A stretch of DNA of 64,000 bases from Micromonospora marina (lineage in GTDB: Bacteria > Actinomycetota > Actinomycetes > Mycobacteriales > Micromonosporaceae): NCBI RefSeq assembly GCF_900091565.1, contig NZ_FMCV01000024.1, positions 45,690 to 109,689 on the forward strand, written 5' to 3'. Position 1 is the first letter of the stretch. Every line of letters begins with the position of its first letter. Under the pieces are notes generated by a model. That model ran no database searches and was not told the DNA's origin. It worked only from the letters and a program-made list of their open reading frames with translations. This document shows positions 34,850 through 44,200 of the stretch, piece by piece. Both the position numbers and the translations under genes were made by a program.

Positions 34850-35871
34850 ATGTGCGGCAACTGCGGCCGGGCCGGACGCCCCTCGCATGTGGTCAGTCCC
34901 GCCTCCGACACCGTCTACGTCCTCGCCTTCGACATCGCCGTGGACCGGCTCGTGGCCGCCCGCGTCGGGCTCGGCGGTGTGGTGTCGGCGCGGCTGGAGG
35001 CGGAACGGCCACGGGCCGGGGCCGACCTCGACTCCGTGGTCTCGGTGCTCGCCGACTTCGGGCGGGCGCTGCACCACGCCGCGCCACCGGGATCGGCGTG
35101 CGTGGGCGTGGGCGCCTCCTACTGCGGCATGATCCGGCCCGGCGACGGGATGGTGCGGTTCGGACCGGACATGGGGTGGGTGGACCAGGCGTTCGGCTCC
35201 GAGCTGGCCCTGCGGCTGGATCTGGGCCTGCCGGTCCTGGTCGGCAACGAGGCGCACCTCGGGGCGCTGGCCGAGCATCAGCGCGGTGCCGGAGCCGGCG
35301 TGCAGAACCTGGTCTACCTGTACGGTGACGTGGGCGTGGGCGGCGGGATCATCGTGGGCGGGGAACTGCTCGACGGCGACGGCGGGTACGCCTCCGAGGT
35401 CGGGCACATGCTCGTGAACCCGTACCAGGGGCGGCCCTGCGGCTGCGGCTCGCGCGGGCGCCTGGAGGCGGAGGTCGGCGAGCGGGCGCTGCTCGACGTC
35501 GCGGGCCGCCCGGCGCAAGAGAAGGGGCGGGAGGCGGTCCGGGCGGTGATCGCCGCCGCCGTGCGCGGAGAACCGGCCGCGCAGGACGCGCTGCGGCCAC
35601 ATCGGTGACTGGCTGGGCATCGGCGTGGCGAACGTGATCAATCTGTTCAACCCTGGCGTGGTGATCTTCGGAGGCACGCTCAGCGAGGTCTTCCCGGTCT
35701 GCGCCAGCCACGTCCGCAGCCGGATCGCGGCGAACGTGCTGCCCATCTCCCGCGACAAGGCCCCGCCTGCGCGTGTCCGCACTCGGCTACGACGCCACCT
35801 TGATCGGCGCCGCCGAACTGGGCTTCTCACCCTTGTTCGCCGACCCGCTGGCCGTCCCCGCCTCCGGGTGA
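34850..35871 (+). pseudogene. ROK-family regulator/kinase gene, truncated and frameshifted twice
   Basis: The first frame (34850-35608) has ROK features: VLAFDIAVDRLVAARVGLGG, LGLPVLVGNEAHLGALAEH, YGDVGVGGGIIVGGELL, and the zinc region GRPCGCGSRGRLEAE. The frame breaks near 35600 and resumes with IGDWLGIGVANVINLFNPGVVIFGG, then breaks again near 35765 and ends with LRVSALGYDATLIGAAELG. The N-terminal winged helix of ROK repressors is missing. The two frameshifts and the missing start region make it a pseudogene. Confidence 0.8.
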
Positions 35872-35916
35872 CTCCGCGCCCTGCGCCGCCGCGCGTCCAG
35901 CCCTCTCAATCGCGTT

Positions 35917-35983
35917 GATCTTGCATTTCCGGCCCTGACAAAGCGCGCCAAAGCGGCATCCAGGGGGCCGAAACTGCAAGATC
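35917..35983. terminator. 19-bp inverted repeat between convergent genes
   Basis: GATCTTGCATTTCCGGCCC (35917-35935) pairs with GGGCCGAAACTGCAAGATC (35965-35983), two mismatches, across a 29-base loop. It lies between the ROK pseudogene and the convergent phosphotransferase gene. Terminator function is inferred; the sequence may also belong to a dispersed repeat family. Confidence 0.5.
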
Positions 35984-35986
35984 GCC

Positions 35987-36031
35987 GGGGCGGGGCGGGG
36001 CGGGGCGGGGCGGGGCGGGGCGGGGCGGGGC
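35987..36031 (+). repeat. Nine perfect GGGGC tandem repeats
   Basis: The unit GGGGC is repeated nine times without interruption, just after the inverted repeat and 9 bases before the phosphotransferase stop. The G-rich plus strand could fold into a G-quadruplex. Such arrays change length by slippage. Confidence 0.9.
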
Positions 36032-36039
36032 GGCGGCGG

Positions 36040-36972
36040 TCAGGGCGTGAGGCGGTGGGTCAGCCAGGGGAGCAGTGCCTCGCCCTGGAGACGCTGGAAC
36101 TCCCGCACCGTGGGGATGCCGGGCGGCGGGGGCTGGCGGGCGCCGTCGAGGAAGAAGCCGGTGAACCCCGCGAGCACTCCGGTCAGGTCGGCCGGGTCCA
36201 CGCCGACTGTCAGCGCCCGGGCGGCCAGCAGCGCATCGGGGTCGTGGCCGCCGTACACCTGCACGTTGACGACGGTGAGCAGCGTGTCCAGCCAGGCCGG
36301 GCCGCGACACGCCCACGGCCAGTCGACGACGGTGACCGATCCGTCCGGGCCGACCAGCAGGTTGTCGGCACGCACGTCGATGTGGCAGAGCGTGTCGCCG
36401 TCCAGCGCGGCCAGTCCCCGGTCGGCAGCGGCGCACAGCTCGGGCAGGTGGGACCGGGCCCACGGGTCGAGGCCGCCCGGCGGGTCGGCGGCGAGGCACC
36501 GCCAGCCGCCGAAGTCGTGGGCGAGGTGTTCCGCGGCGGTGGGTGTGGTCGCGTCGGCGGGTGCCGGGGTGAGCGCGGCGGCCATCGTCTCCAGCGTGGA
36601 CAGCACGGCGGTCAGCTCGTCGGCCCGCCACGGGGTGGCCGGATGCCGGCCCTCGACGTCGGCGAAGACGAGCGCGATCCAGTGGCCGTCGTCGTAGCTG
36701 CCGAGCAGCCGGGGCGCGGGCGTGTCCGGCGGCAGGGCGGCGGCGATGCGGGCCTCGGCGCGGTGCAGGCCGGGGCTGCGGTCGTTCTGCGCCGGGCTGA
36801 CCGCCTTGACGAAGGCCCGGCCACCACCGGCGGTACGGACGCGGTCGGCGGTGCCGGGGGAGAAGCCGCCCGGCTGGGTCACCGCCGCCACCACCCGGTC
36901 GCCGAGGACGGCCTCGACGCCGTCGCGGACGTGCGGGGGCAGCTCGTGCCAGTGCAGCCGGGTTTTCGTCAC
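36040..36972 (-). CDS. Aminoglycoside phosphotransferase family protein
   Basis: This 310-residue kinase-fold protein starts at GTG 36972. The catalytic loop is complete: HIDVRADNLLV (HxDxxxxN), and the metal site is VVDWPWACRGP. The hinge region is FADVEGRHPATPW. The substrate could be an antibiotic or a metabolite. It ends in the GGGGC repeat region. Confidence 0.85.
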   Translation of the reverse strand: MTKTRLHWHELPPHVRDGVEAVLGDRVVAAVTQPGGFSPGTADRVRTAGGGRAFVKAVSPAQNDRSPGLHRAEARIAAALPPDTPAPRLLGSYDDGHWIALVFADVEGRHPATPWRADELTAVLSTLETMAAALTPAPADATTPTAAEHLAHDFGGWRCLAADPPGGLDPWARSHLPELCAAADRGLAALDGDTLCHIDVRADNLLVGPDGSVTVVDWPWACRGPAWLDTLLTVVNVQVYGGHDPDALLAARALTVGVDPADLTGVLAGFTGFFLDGARQPPPPGIPTVREFQRLQGEALLPWLTHRLTP

Positions 36973-37012
36973 GGTCCCACGGTGCGTGACGCCCGCCGCC
37001 GGGGCAACCGGG

Positions 37013-37588
37013 TTAGCCGTTGCGCGTGTAGCTCAGGACGACCACCCCGGCGTCGAACGGGAGCGCGGAGGTGAGCGTGAGCCGCCGCGGGTCGAAGCCG
37101 CTGTCGACGAGCTTGATGCCGCTGCCGACGACCACCGGGTTGAGCTTGACCACCAGCTCGTCGATCTCGTCGAGGAGCTGACCGGCGAGCTGCCCGCCGC
37201 CGCAGAGCCAGATGTCGCGCCCGGGCCGGGTCTTCAGCTCGCGGACGAGGGCCACCGGGTCGCCGTCGACGACGTGCACGTCCGGGTAGTCGGCCGGCGG
37301 CAGGGAGCGGCTGAACACGTACTGCTCCAGGTGGGCGTACGGGCTGGTGACGCCGAGCTTCAGGCCCGGCTCGTAGCTGCCGCGGCCCATCAGCACGGTG
37401 TCGAAGCGGCCGCTGGGCGGGGAGTCGACGCCGAGCTGGGCGTGGGCGAACGTGGGCAGCGCCTGGGGCCACTCGGCCACCAGGTGGGGCGCCAGGTCGG
37501 GTGTCAGCGGGAGGAAGTCGAACGTCCCGTCGGGTGCGGCGATGAAGCCGTCGAGGGTGCTGGCGACGAAGTACACGAGCTTGCGCAA
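37013..37588 (-). CDS. RibD C-terminal/dihydrofolate reductase-like protein
   Basis: This 191-residue protein most likely starts at TTG 37588 (LRKLVYFVASTLDGFIAAPDG) behind GGAG. RibD-type features are STLDGFIA, FDTVLMGRGSYEPGL, LKTRPGRDIWLCGGGQLAGQLLDEIDEL and NPVVVGSGIKL. It is a pyridine-nucleotide-dependent reductase of unknown substrate. The divergent TetR gene and operator repeats in the 92-base gap suggest it is the target. Confidence 0.8.
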   Translation of the reverse strand: MRKLVYFVASTLDGFIAAPDGTFDFLPLTPDLAPHLVAEWPQALPTFAHAQLGVDSPPSGRFDTVLMGRGSYEPGLKLGVTSPYAHLEQYVFSRSLPPADYPDVHVVDGDPVALVRELKTRPGRDIWLCGGGQLAGQLLDEIDELVVKLNPVVVGSGIKLVDSGFDPRRLTLTSALPFDAGVVVLSYTRNG

Positions 37589-37612
37589 ACCGGCTCCGAT
37601 GTCCGAGGTGAT

Positions 37613-37663
37613 CCACGACGGCTGTCGTGGTTCGGCAGCGAATGTACAACACCTGTCGTGGTT
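37613..37663. promoter_or_regulatory. Operator repeats between reductase and TetR genes
   Basis: CCACGAC-GGCT-GTCGTGG (37613-37630) is a perfect inverted repeat. CTGTCGTGGTT occurs at 37622-37632 and again at 37653-37663 as a direct repeat with 20 bases between. They lie in the 92-base divergent gap, so TetR binding and control of both genes is likely (inference). Confidence 0.6.
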
Positions 37664-37680
37664 GTTGCTAGTGTGTTCGC

Positions 37681-38259
37681 GTGGCCAGGAATCCGGAACG
37701 CCGTACCCTGCTCGCCGACGCCGGGCTGCGGGTGCTCGCCGACGCGGGCGCGCGGGGGCTGACCCACCGCGCGGTCGACGCCGAGGCGGGGGTGCCCACC
37801 GGCACCACCTCGAACTACTTCCCGTCCCGCGCGGCGCTGCTCGCCGGCCTGGCCGAACGGATCTTCGACCGGATCGCGCCCGACCCGGCCGTGCTGGCCG
37901 ACCTCGGCCGCCGCGAGCCGTCACTCGCGCTGATGACCGACTACCTGCGCGACATCGTCGCGCGCACCACCCGCGAGCCGGGCCTCACCCGGGCGCTGTT
38001 CGAGCTGCGGCTGGAGGCCGCGCGCCGCCCGGAGCTGCGGGCCGCACTCGGCGGTGTGCTGCGCCGGGGGTACGCCGACGACGTCGCCCACCACACCGCC
38101 GCCGGACTGCCGGGCGGGTCGTACGAGGTGGCGCTGCTGCACTACGCCGTCGACGGGCTCCTGCTCGACCTGCTCACCACCTCCATCGACGCCGGGTTCG
38201 ACACCGATCAGGTGGTCTCGGACCTCGTCTCCCGTCTGGTCGGCGACGCCGCCGGTTGA
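37681..38259 (+). CDS. TetR family repressor
   Basis: This 192-residue regulator starts at GTG 37681. The helix-turn-helix covers residues about 8-52 (LADAGLRVLADAGARGLTHRAVDAEAGVPTGTTSNYFPS in two blocks), followed by an all-helical ligand domain. It is divergent from the RibD-like gene and probably represses it and itself through the repeats in the gap. Confidence 0.9.
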   Translation: MARNPERRTLLADAGLRVLADAGARGLTHRAVDAEAGVPTGTTSNYFPSRAALLAGLAERIFDRIAPDPAVLADLGRREPSLALMTDYLRDIVARTTREPGLTRALFELRLEAARRPELRAALGGVLRRGYADDVAHHTAAGLPGGSYEVALLHYAVDGLLLDLLTTSIDAGFDTDQVVSDLVSRLVGDAAG

Positions 38260-38333
38260 GCCTCCTCGCCGCGCGTTAACCCGGGGCGGCCAGCGGGAAC
38301 GCTGGCGCGGACGCCCCTGGGAAGGAGCAACGG

Positions 38334-39479
38334 ATGAGGGAACGCACCGGACTAACCATCGGCGTGCTCGGCTCCTACGGCGGTCGCAACCTCGGCGACG
38401 AGGCGATCCTCACGGGCCTGCTGGACGATCTGCGGCGACACGAGCCCAACGCCCGGATCATCGTGTTCTCCCGCAACCCGGCGCACACCGCGCTGGCCCA
38501 CCCCGAGGTCGAGGCGGTGCCGTGGGAGGGCGTCAGCCGGGTCGACTCGTCCCCGGTGCTCAACCAACTCGACCTGCTCATCCTCGGCGGCGGCGGGATC
38601 CTCTACGACAAGGAGGCCCGGCGCTACCTGCGGGTGGTCCGGGTCGCCCAGGAGCGAGGGCTGCCGCTGATCACGTACGCGGTCGGGGTCGGTCCGCTCA
38701 CCGACACGCTGGACAGCGGCATGGTGCGCGAGACGCTGGCGCAGGCCGTCGAGGTGACGGTCCGCGACCAGGAGTCGCGGATGGTGCTGGAGGAGGCCGG
38801 CCTGGTGAACCCGATCACCGTGACCGCCGACCCGGCGTTCCTGCTCGAACCGGAGGAGTTCCCCCAGCAGTGGCTGCGCGAGGAGGGCGTACCGGCCGGC
38901 TCCCGGCTGGTCGGGCTCAGCGTGCGCGAGCCGGGCCGGGCCGCCGAACGGCTCGACGTGGACGGCTACCATCGCCTGCTCGCCCAGATCAGTGACTTCC
39001 TGGTGCACCGGATCGACGCGTACGTGCTGTTCGTGCCCATGGAGCGCGACGACATCCGGCACTCCCACGGCGTGCTGTCGCACATGACCGCCGCCGACCG
39101 GGGCCGGATCCTGCACGGCGACTACCGTCCGGCCCAGATCCTCGGGCTCATGCGCCACTTCGACCTCGCGGTCGGCATGCGGCTGCACTTCCTGATCTTC
39201 GCGGCCATGATGGGCACGCCGTTCCTGCCGCTGCCGTACGCCGGAAAGGTCTTCGACCTGGCCCAACGGCTCGGTGTGCCGGCGCTGCGCGGCGTGGAAC
39301 GGGAGGTGGAGGGCCCGTTGCTGGCCGAGGTGGACCGGTTGTGGGACGAGCGGGCGGCCCGCGCCGACGAGACCGCGCGCCGGGTGGCGGAGGTCTGCGA
39401 GCAGGCACGCGGCACCTCGCAGGTGACCCGCAGCGTGCTGGACAGCATCCGTGCCCGCACGCTGACGCCGGCGGTGTGA
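38334..39479 (+). CDS. Polysaccharide pyruvyl transferase family protein
   Basis: This 381-residue protein starts at ATG 38334 after AAGGAG. The nucleotide-like N-terminus GVLGSYGGRNLGDEAILTGLL and ILGGGGILYDKEARRYL are family marks; a GT-B-like second half has VGMRLHFLIFAAMMGTPFLPLPYAGK. Members such as CsaB add pyruvate ketals to cell-wall sugars. It stands alone, so the acceptor is unknown. Confidence 0.85.
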   Translation: MRERTGLTIGVLGSYGGRNLGDEAILTGLLDDLRRHEPNARIIVFSRNPAHTALAHPEVEAVPWEGVSRVDSSPVLNQLDLLILGGGGILYDKEARRYLRVVRVAQERGLPLITYAVGVGPLTDTLDSGMVRETLAQAVEVTVRDQESRMVLEEAGLVNPITVTADPAFLLEPEEFPQQWLREEGVPAGSRLVGLSVREPGRAAERLDVDGYHRLLAQISDFLVHRIDAYVLFVPMERDDIRHSHGVLSHMTAADRGRILHGDYRPAQILGLMRHFDLAVGMRLHFLIFAAMMGTPFLPLPYAGKVFDLAQRLGVPALRGVEREVEGPLLAEVDRLWDERAARADETARRVAEVCEQARGTSQVTRSVLDSIRARTLTPAV

Positions 39480-39488
39480 GCCGGGCCG

Positions 39489-39695
39489 TCAGACCGCCGG
39501 GCCGCGCCAGGAGTAGACCCACTCCCGGCCCGGCTGGTCGTCCGACTCCAGCTCGTAGATCTGCGCCTCCGCGAGGCCCTTCGACCCGAGGTGGTGATGG
39601 GTCAGCGGCGGGCGGCCGTTGCTGTCCAGCTCGACCATGACGGTCTCGCCGTCGGCCGCGCCGCCCACCAGAGGGATCTGCACCGTGGAAGCCAT
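39489..39695 (-). CDS. Small conserved protein, unknown
   Basis: This 68-residue protein starts at ATG 39695 (MASTVQIPLVGGAADGETVMVELD). It is acidic, has no membrane segments, and ends WVYSWRGPAV. The compact GGAADG and YELESDD segments suggest a small beta-rich domain. It is divergent from the DinB gene, and its stop is 10 bases from that of the pyruvyltransferase. Function unknown. Confidence 0.65.
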   Translation of the reverse strand: MASTVQIPLVGGAADGETVMVELDSNGRPPLTHHHLGSKGLAEAQIYELESDDQPGREWVYSWRGPAV

Positions 39696-39781
39696 GGGCC
39701 CATCCTGCCCCGGCCGGCCCGCCCGCGCAGGAGGATCACGCGGGGCGGCGGACCGGACACACCGCGTACTAGGGTCCGGGG

Positions 39782-40303
39782 ATGGCGCACCCGACGATCG
39801 ATCCGGCACTCGGTCCGGTCCTCGCCCGCACGGGCGACGAACGGGCGATCCTCGACGCGTTCCTCGACTTCCACCGGGCCACAGTGCTGCGTAAGACGCG
39901 CGGCCTGACCGACGCCGACGCCGCCCGGCGCCTGGTGCCCTCGCTGACCACCCTGGCCGGGCTGCTCAAGCACCTGACGGTGGTCGAGGGGAACTGGTTC
40001 CGCTGCCTGTTCGCCCCGGAGCCGGGCGACGTCTACGTCACCTCACTGGACGACGCCGACGCCAGCTTCGCGCTGGGCGCCGGCGACACCGTCGAGTCGC
40101 TCGTCGCCGCGTACGAGGCGGCCTGCGACGAATCCCGCCGGGTCGCCGCCCGGTTCGACCTCGACCACGTGGTGCCGCACCCGCAGCTCGGCGAGGTGTC
40201 GCTGCGCTGGGTGCTGGTGCACCTGATCGAGGAGACCGCCCGGCACGCCGGGCACGCCGACATCCTGCGCGAGCTGACCGACGGCGAGACCGGCGCGATC
40301 TGA
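39782..40303 (+). CDS. DinB/DUF664 family protein, possible mycothiol-dependent transferase
   Basis: This 173-residue four-helix protein starts at ATG 39782. The DUF664 pattern includes AILDAFLDFHRATVLRKTRGL, LAGLLKHLTVVEGNWF with the metal His, and VLVHLIEETARHAGHADILREL with two further His residues. Family members are metal-dependent thiol transferases that often use mycothiol. The acceptor is unknown. Confidence 0.85.
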   Translation: MAHPTIDPALGPVLARTGDERAILDAFLDFHRATVLRKTRGLTDADAARRLVPSLTTLAGLLKHLTVVEGNWFRCLFAPEPGDVYVTSLDDADASFALGAGDTVESLVAAYEAACDESRRVAARFDLDHVVPHPQLGEVSLRWVLVHLIEETARHAGHADILRELTDGETGAI

Positions 40304-40307
40304 CCGG

Positions 40308-41168
40308 TCACTCGCGGGGCAGCAGCCCGTCCGGATACTCCATCCCGTCGTGGGTGCACGCGGCGGCCGCCACCCGGGCGGCGTACCGGGCCGCGTCGAG
40401 GACGCCCGCGCCGCGCAGCCGGGCGGCGATCACCCCGGCCGCGAACGCGTCCCCGGCGCCGTTGGTGTCCACCACCGGCCCCGGCGGGGTGGCGGCGGGC
40501 ACGTGCGTCGGCGGCACGCCGGGCGTGTGCAGCGTCGCGCCCGCCGCCCCGCCGGTGACCAGCACCGTCCGCGGCGCCAGCTCGGCGGCCTCCTTCGCGG
40601 CCCGCTCGCCGAGCCGCGTGTCGCTCACGAAGACCAGGTCGGCGATCCGGGCGAACGGACGGTGGTAGTCGTTCTCGCCGTCCCAGTCGTGCAGGTCGGT
40701 GGAGACCGACGTGGCGGCGCGCAGCACCCCCAGCGAGTCCCGGGCCCAGTCCATGATCGACAAGTGGACGTGGGTCGCCTCGGCGACGAGAGCGGCCAGC
40801 TCCGCCTCGCCGAAGGGCGCCGGCCCTGACCACGGACGCGGATCGTGCAGCGACATCCGCCGCCCCGCCGGATCGACCAGGTTCACCGAGCGGCGGGTAC
40901 CGGTCGGTGCGTCGGCGAGCGTGGTCCGGATCGAGGTACGCGCCAGCGCCGCCCGCACCACGTCCCCGGCCGCGTCGGCGCCCAGCACGTCGACGAGCGC
41001 CACCCGCAGGCCGAGCGCGTGCGCGGCCAGCGCCACCCCGGAGCCGGTGTTGCCGATCCGCAGGTCGATCGGCGGCACCAGCAGCGAGTCGGCCACGGGC
41101 GGTGGCAGGGCGGGCACCCGGGCGCGGACGTCCACACCGAGCCCGCCGATCACGAGAAGGTCGACCAT
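40308..41168 (-). CDS. PfkB family carbohydrate kinase
   Basis: This 286-residue sugar or nucleoside kinase starts at ATG 41168. The glycine pair near the N-terminus is DLRIGNTGSGVALAAHALGL, and the C-terminal PfkB signature with catalytic Asp is PVVDTNGAGDAFAAGV. The substrate is not set by these motifs. The stop is four bases from that of the DinB gene. Confidence 0.88.
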   Translation of the reverse strand: MVDLLVIGGLGVDVRARVPALPPPVADSLLVPPIDLRIGNTGSGVALAAHALGLRVALVDVLGADAAGDVVRAALARTSIRTTLADAPTGTRRSVNLVDPAGRRMSLHDPRPWSGPAPFGEAELAALVAEATHVHLSIMDWARDSLGVLRAATSVSTDLHDWDGENDYHRPFARIADLVFVSDTRLGERAAKEAAELAPRTVLVTGGAAGATLHTPGVPPTHVPAATPPGPVVDTNGAGDAFAAGVIAARLRGAGVLDAARYAARVAAAACTHDGMEYPDGLLPRE

Positions 41169-41250
41169 GGCGCCGACGATAGCGGCGTCCGGCGGCCTAT
41201 CCTGACTCCCCGGGCGCCGCCTTCGGCCCCGGCGTCGGCGAGGGGGAGCA

Positions 41251-44200
41251 GTGCTGGTCATCCACGGGTTGTGGCTGCCCGGCGCCGGGCTCGCCCTGTG
41301 GGCCGAGGACAGCACGCTTCCGGCCCGCGCGCCCCGCCGCCCCGGCCGCGTCCCGCGTGAGCGCCCGCACCCGTTCGCCGCCGGCCACGTCGCGCTCGCC
41401 GCCGCGCTCGACGGCGTGCCGGGCGAACCGGTCTCCGTCCTGCTGGACCTGCCGACCCGGGCCGGCTCGCCGCTTGACTCGCCGGAACTGGTCCGGGCCA
41501 CCGTCGGGGAACCGGTCCGCGGCCCGGTCACCCGCGCCGGGTGGCGGGCGCCCGCCCTGGGGTACGCCCCGGACGCCGCGTACGCGCTGCTGCGCGCGCC
41601 CGTGCCGGGTGCGGTCGGGGCGAGCCTGCGTCACCTGTGCGAGCTGGCCGACTTCGCCGCCGACCTGGTCGTACGCGGGCGGCTGCTGCCGGTCGCGCTG
41701 GAGGCGTACCCCGGTGGTCTGTCCGACGGCGGGTCGGCCGCGACCGGCCGCCGGACCCCGGCGGCGCGGGTGCCGGCGGCCTCGGGCGTCGCGGGGTCCG
41801 GGCGGCGGTTGCGGGCCGTGGGGGCGGACGACGTGGCGACCGGGTGGGCGCTCTGGCGGCCACTGCTCACCGGCACCGACGCGACCTGGACGCGTGACCT
41901 GGCGATGGCGTCGCCACCGGCCGCCCGCGCCGCCCGGGAATGGCGACCGGAGGCTTGGAATGCCCCGGGCGGCGGCGGGCGCTCGCCGGGAGGGGCCGTC
42001 CGGGGCGGCGGGGACCGCGGCGGGGCGAGCGGTCCGGCGGACGACGCGTGGGCCGGGCGGGCCGACGACATCGGGGCCGGTGAGCTGGTCGCGGACGCGC
42101 TGGACGGGCTCGTCGACGCCGCCGCCCGGGTGGCGCTGGCCGACACCCGGCTGCACCGGGGGATGCGCCCGGTCGGTGCGGTGCCGCGCTGGCTGGCCGC
42201 GCTCACCGGACCGCAACGCGCCTTCCCGGCCGAGCCGGCCGCACTGGCGACGCTGCGCGAGGAACTGGACGCCTGGCAGCGCGACGCCGCCGGCGGTGCG
42301 GTACGGGCCACGTTCCGCCTCGTCGAACCGGCCGTCGACCCGGTCGCCGAGCTGGTCGAGGACGCCGCCTGGCGGGTCGAGTTCGGCCTGCACCCGGCCG
42401 ACGAGCCGGGGCTCGTGGTGGACGCCGCGCACATCTGGCAGCGGCCCGCGCCCGCGCTCGCCGCCCGGGGCGTGGAGCCACAGGAGACGCTCCTGGCCGA
42501 GCTGGGCCGGGCCAGCCGGCTGTGGCCCGAGGTGGACGCCGCGCTGCGTACCGCCGCGCCCGAAGGCATGGAACTGGACGCCGACGGCGCGCACCGGTTC
42601 CTGCGCGAGGGCGCGCCGGTGCTGCACGCGGCCGGGTTCGGGGTGCTGCTCCCGTCGTGGTGGCGGCGGTCCTCGTCCCGGCTGGGCGCGCGGTTGCGGG
42701 CGCGCAGCCGTACCGCGCCGGGCGCGGTCGCCACCACCGCCGGGAAGCTGGGCCTGGACGCACTCGTCGACTACCGCTGGGAGCTGGCGCTCGGCGACCA
42801 GCCGCTGACCGCCGAGGAACTGGCGTCGCTGGCCGACCTGAAGTCGCCGCTGGTCCGGCTGCGCGGCCGGTGGGTCGAGCTGGACCCGCAGCGGCTGGAG
42901 GCCGGGCTGAAACTGCTGCGGTCCTCCGGCGAGCTGACGGTGGCAGATTTGCTCCGGATGGGACTGTCCGGTGACGACCGGGCCGGTGAACTGCCGGTGC
43001 TGGACGTGGTCGCCGACGGCGCGCTGGGCGAGCTGCTGGCCGGTGAGGCCGAGCGGCGGCTCACCCCGGCCGACCCGCCGCCGGGCTTCACCGGGACGCT
43101 GCGGCCGTACCAGCGGCGCGGGCTGGCCTGGCTGGCGTTCCTCCAGTCGCTCGGGCTCGGCGGGATCCTCGCCGACGACATGGGCCTGGGCAAGACCGTG
43201 CAACTGCTCGCGCTGCTCGCCGGTGACCCGCCGGAGGCCGGGCCCACACTGCTGGTCTGTCCGATGTCGCTCGTCGGCAACTGGCAGCGGGAGGCGGCGA
43301 AGTTCGCGCCCGGGCTGCGGCTGCACGTGCACCACGGCGCCGAACGCGCCCGGGGCGAGGGCTTCGCCGCCGCCGTGCGGGAGGCGGACCTGGTGCTCAC
43401 CACGTACTCGGTGGCGGCCCGGGACGCGTTCGAGCTCGCCGGCGTCGACTGGCACCGGGTGGTGGTGGACGAGGCGCAGGCGATCAAGAACGCCGCGACC
43501 CGGCAGGCCGAGGCGGTCCGGTCGCTGCCCGCGCGGCACCGGGTCGCGGTCACCGGTACGCCGGTGGAGAACCGGCTCGCAGACCTCTGGTCGATCATGC
43601 AGTTCGCGAACCCGGGGCTGCTCGGACCGGCCGCGACGTTCCGCAAGCGCTTCGCCGAACCGATCGAACGGCACGGCGACGCCGAGGTGGCCGAGCGGCT
43701 GCGCCGGATCACCGGCCCGTTCGTGCTGCGCCGCCTCAAGACCGACCCGTCGATCATCACCGATCTGCCGGAGAAGCTGGAGATGGAGGTGGTCTGCAAC
43801 CTCACCGCCGAGCAGGCCGCGCTCTACCGGGCCGTGGTCGACGACATGATGGCGAAGATCGAGTCCAGCGACGGGATCGAGCGGCGCGGGCTGGTGCTGG
43901 CCACCATGACCCGGCTCAAACAGGTCTGCAACCATCCCGCCCAGCTGCTGCACGACGGCTCCACCCTGGGCGGCCGGTCCGGCAAGCTGGAACGCCTCGA
44001 CGAAATCGTCGACGAGGTGCTCGCGGCGGGGGAGAAGGCGCTGCTGTTCACCCAGTACGCCGAGTTCGGCGGCATGCTGCGCGGGCACCTGTCGGCGCGT
44101 ACCGGCCGGGAGGTGCTGCTGTTGCACGGCGGCGTCGGCAAGGCCGAACGGGACGCCATGGTGACCCGGTTCCAGTCGCCGCAGGGGCCGCCGCTGTTCG

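Noticed and set aside
35987..36031. Replication or attachment role for the GGGGC array
   Set aside because: It is a simple five-base repeat with no associated genes or flanking sites.
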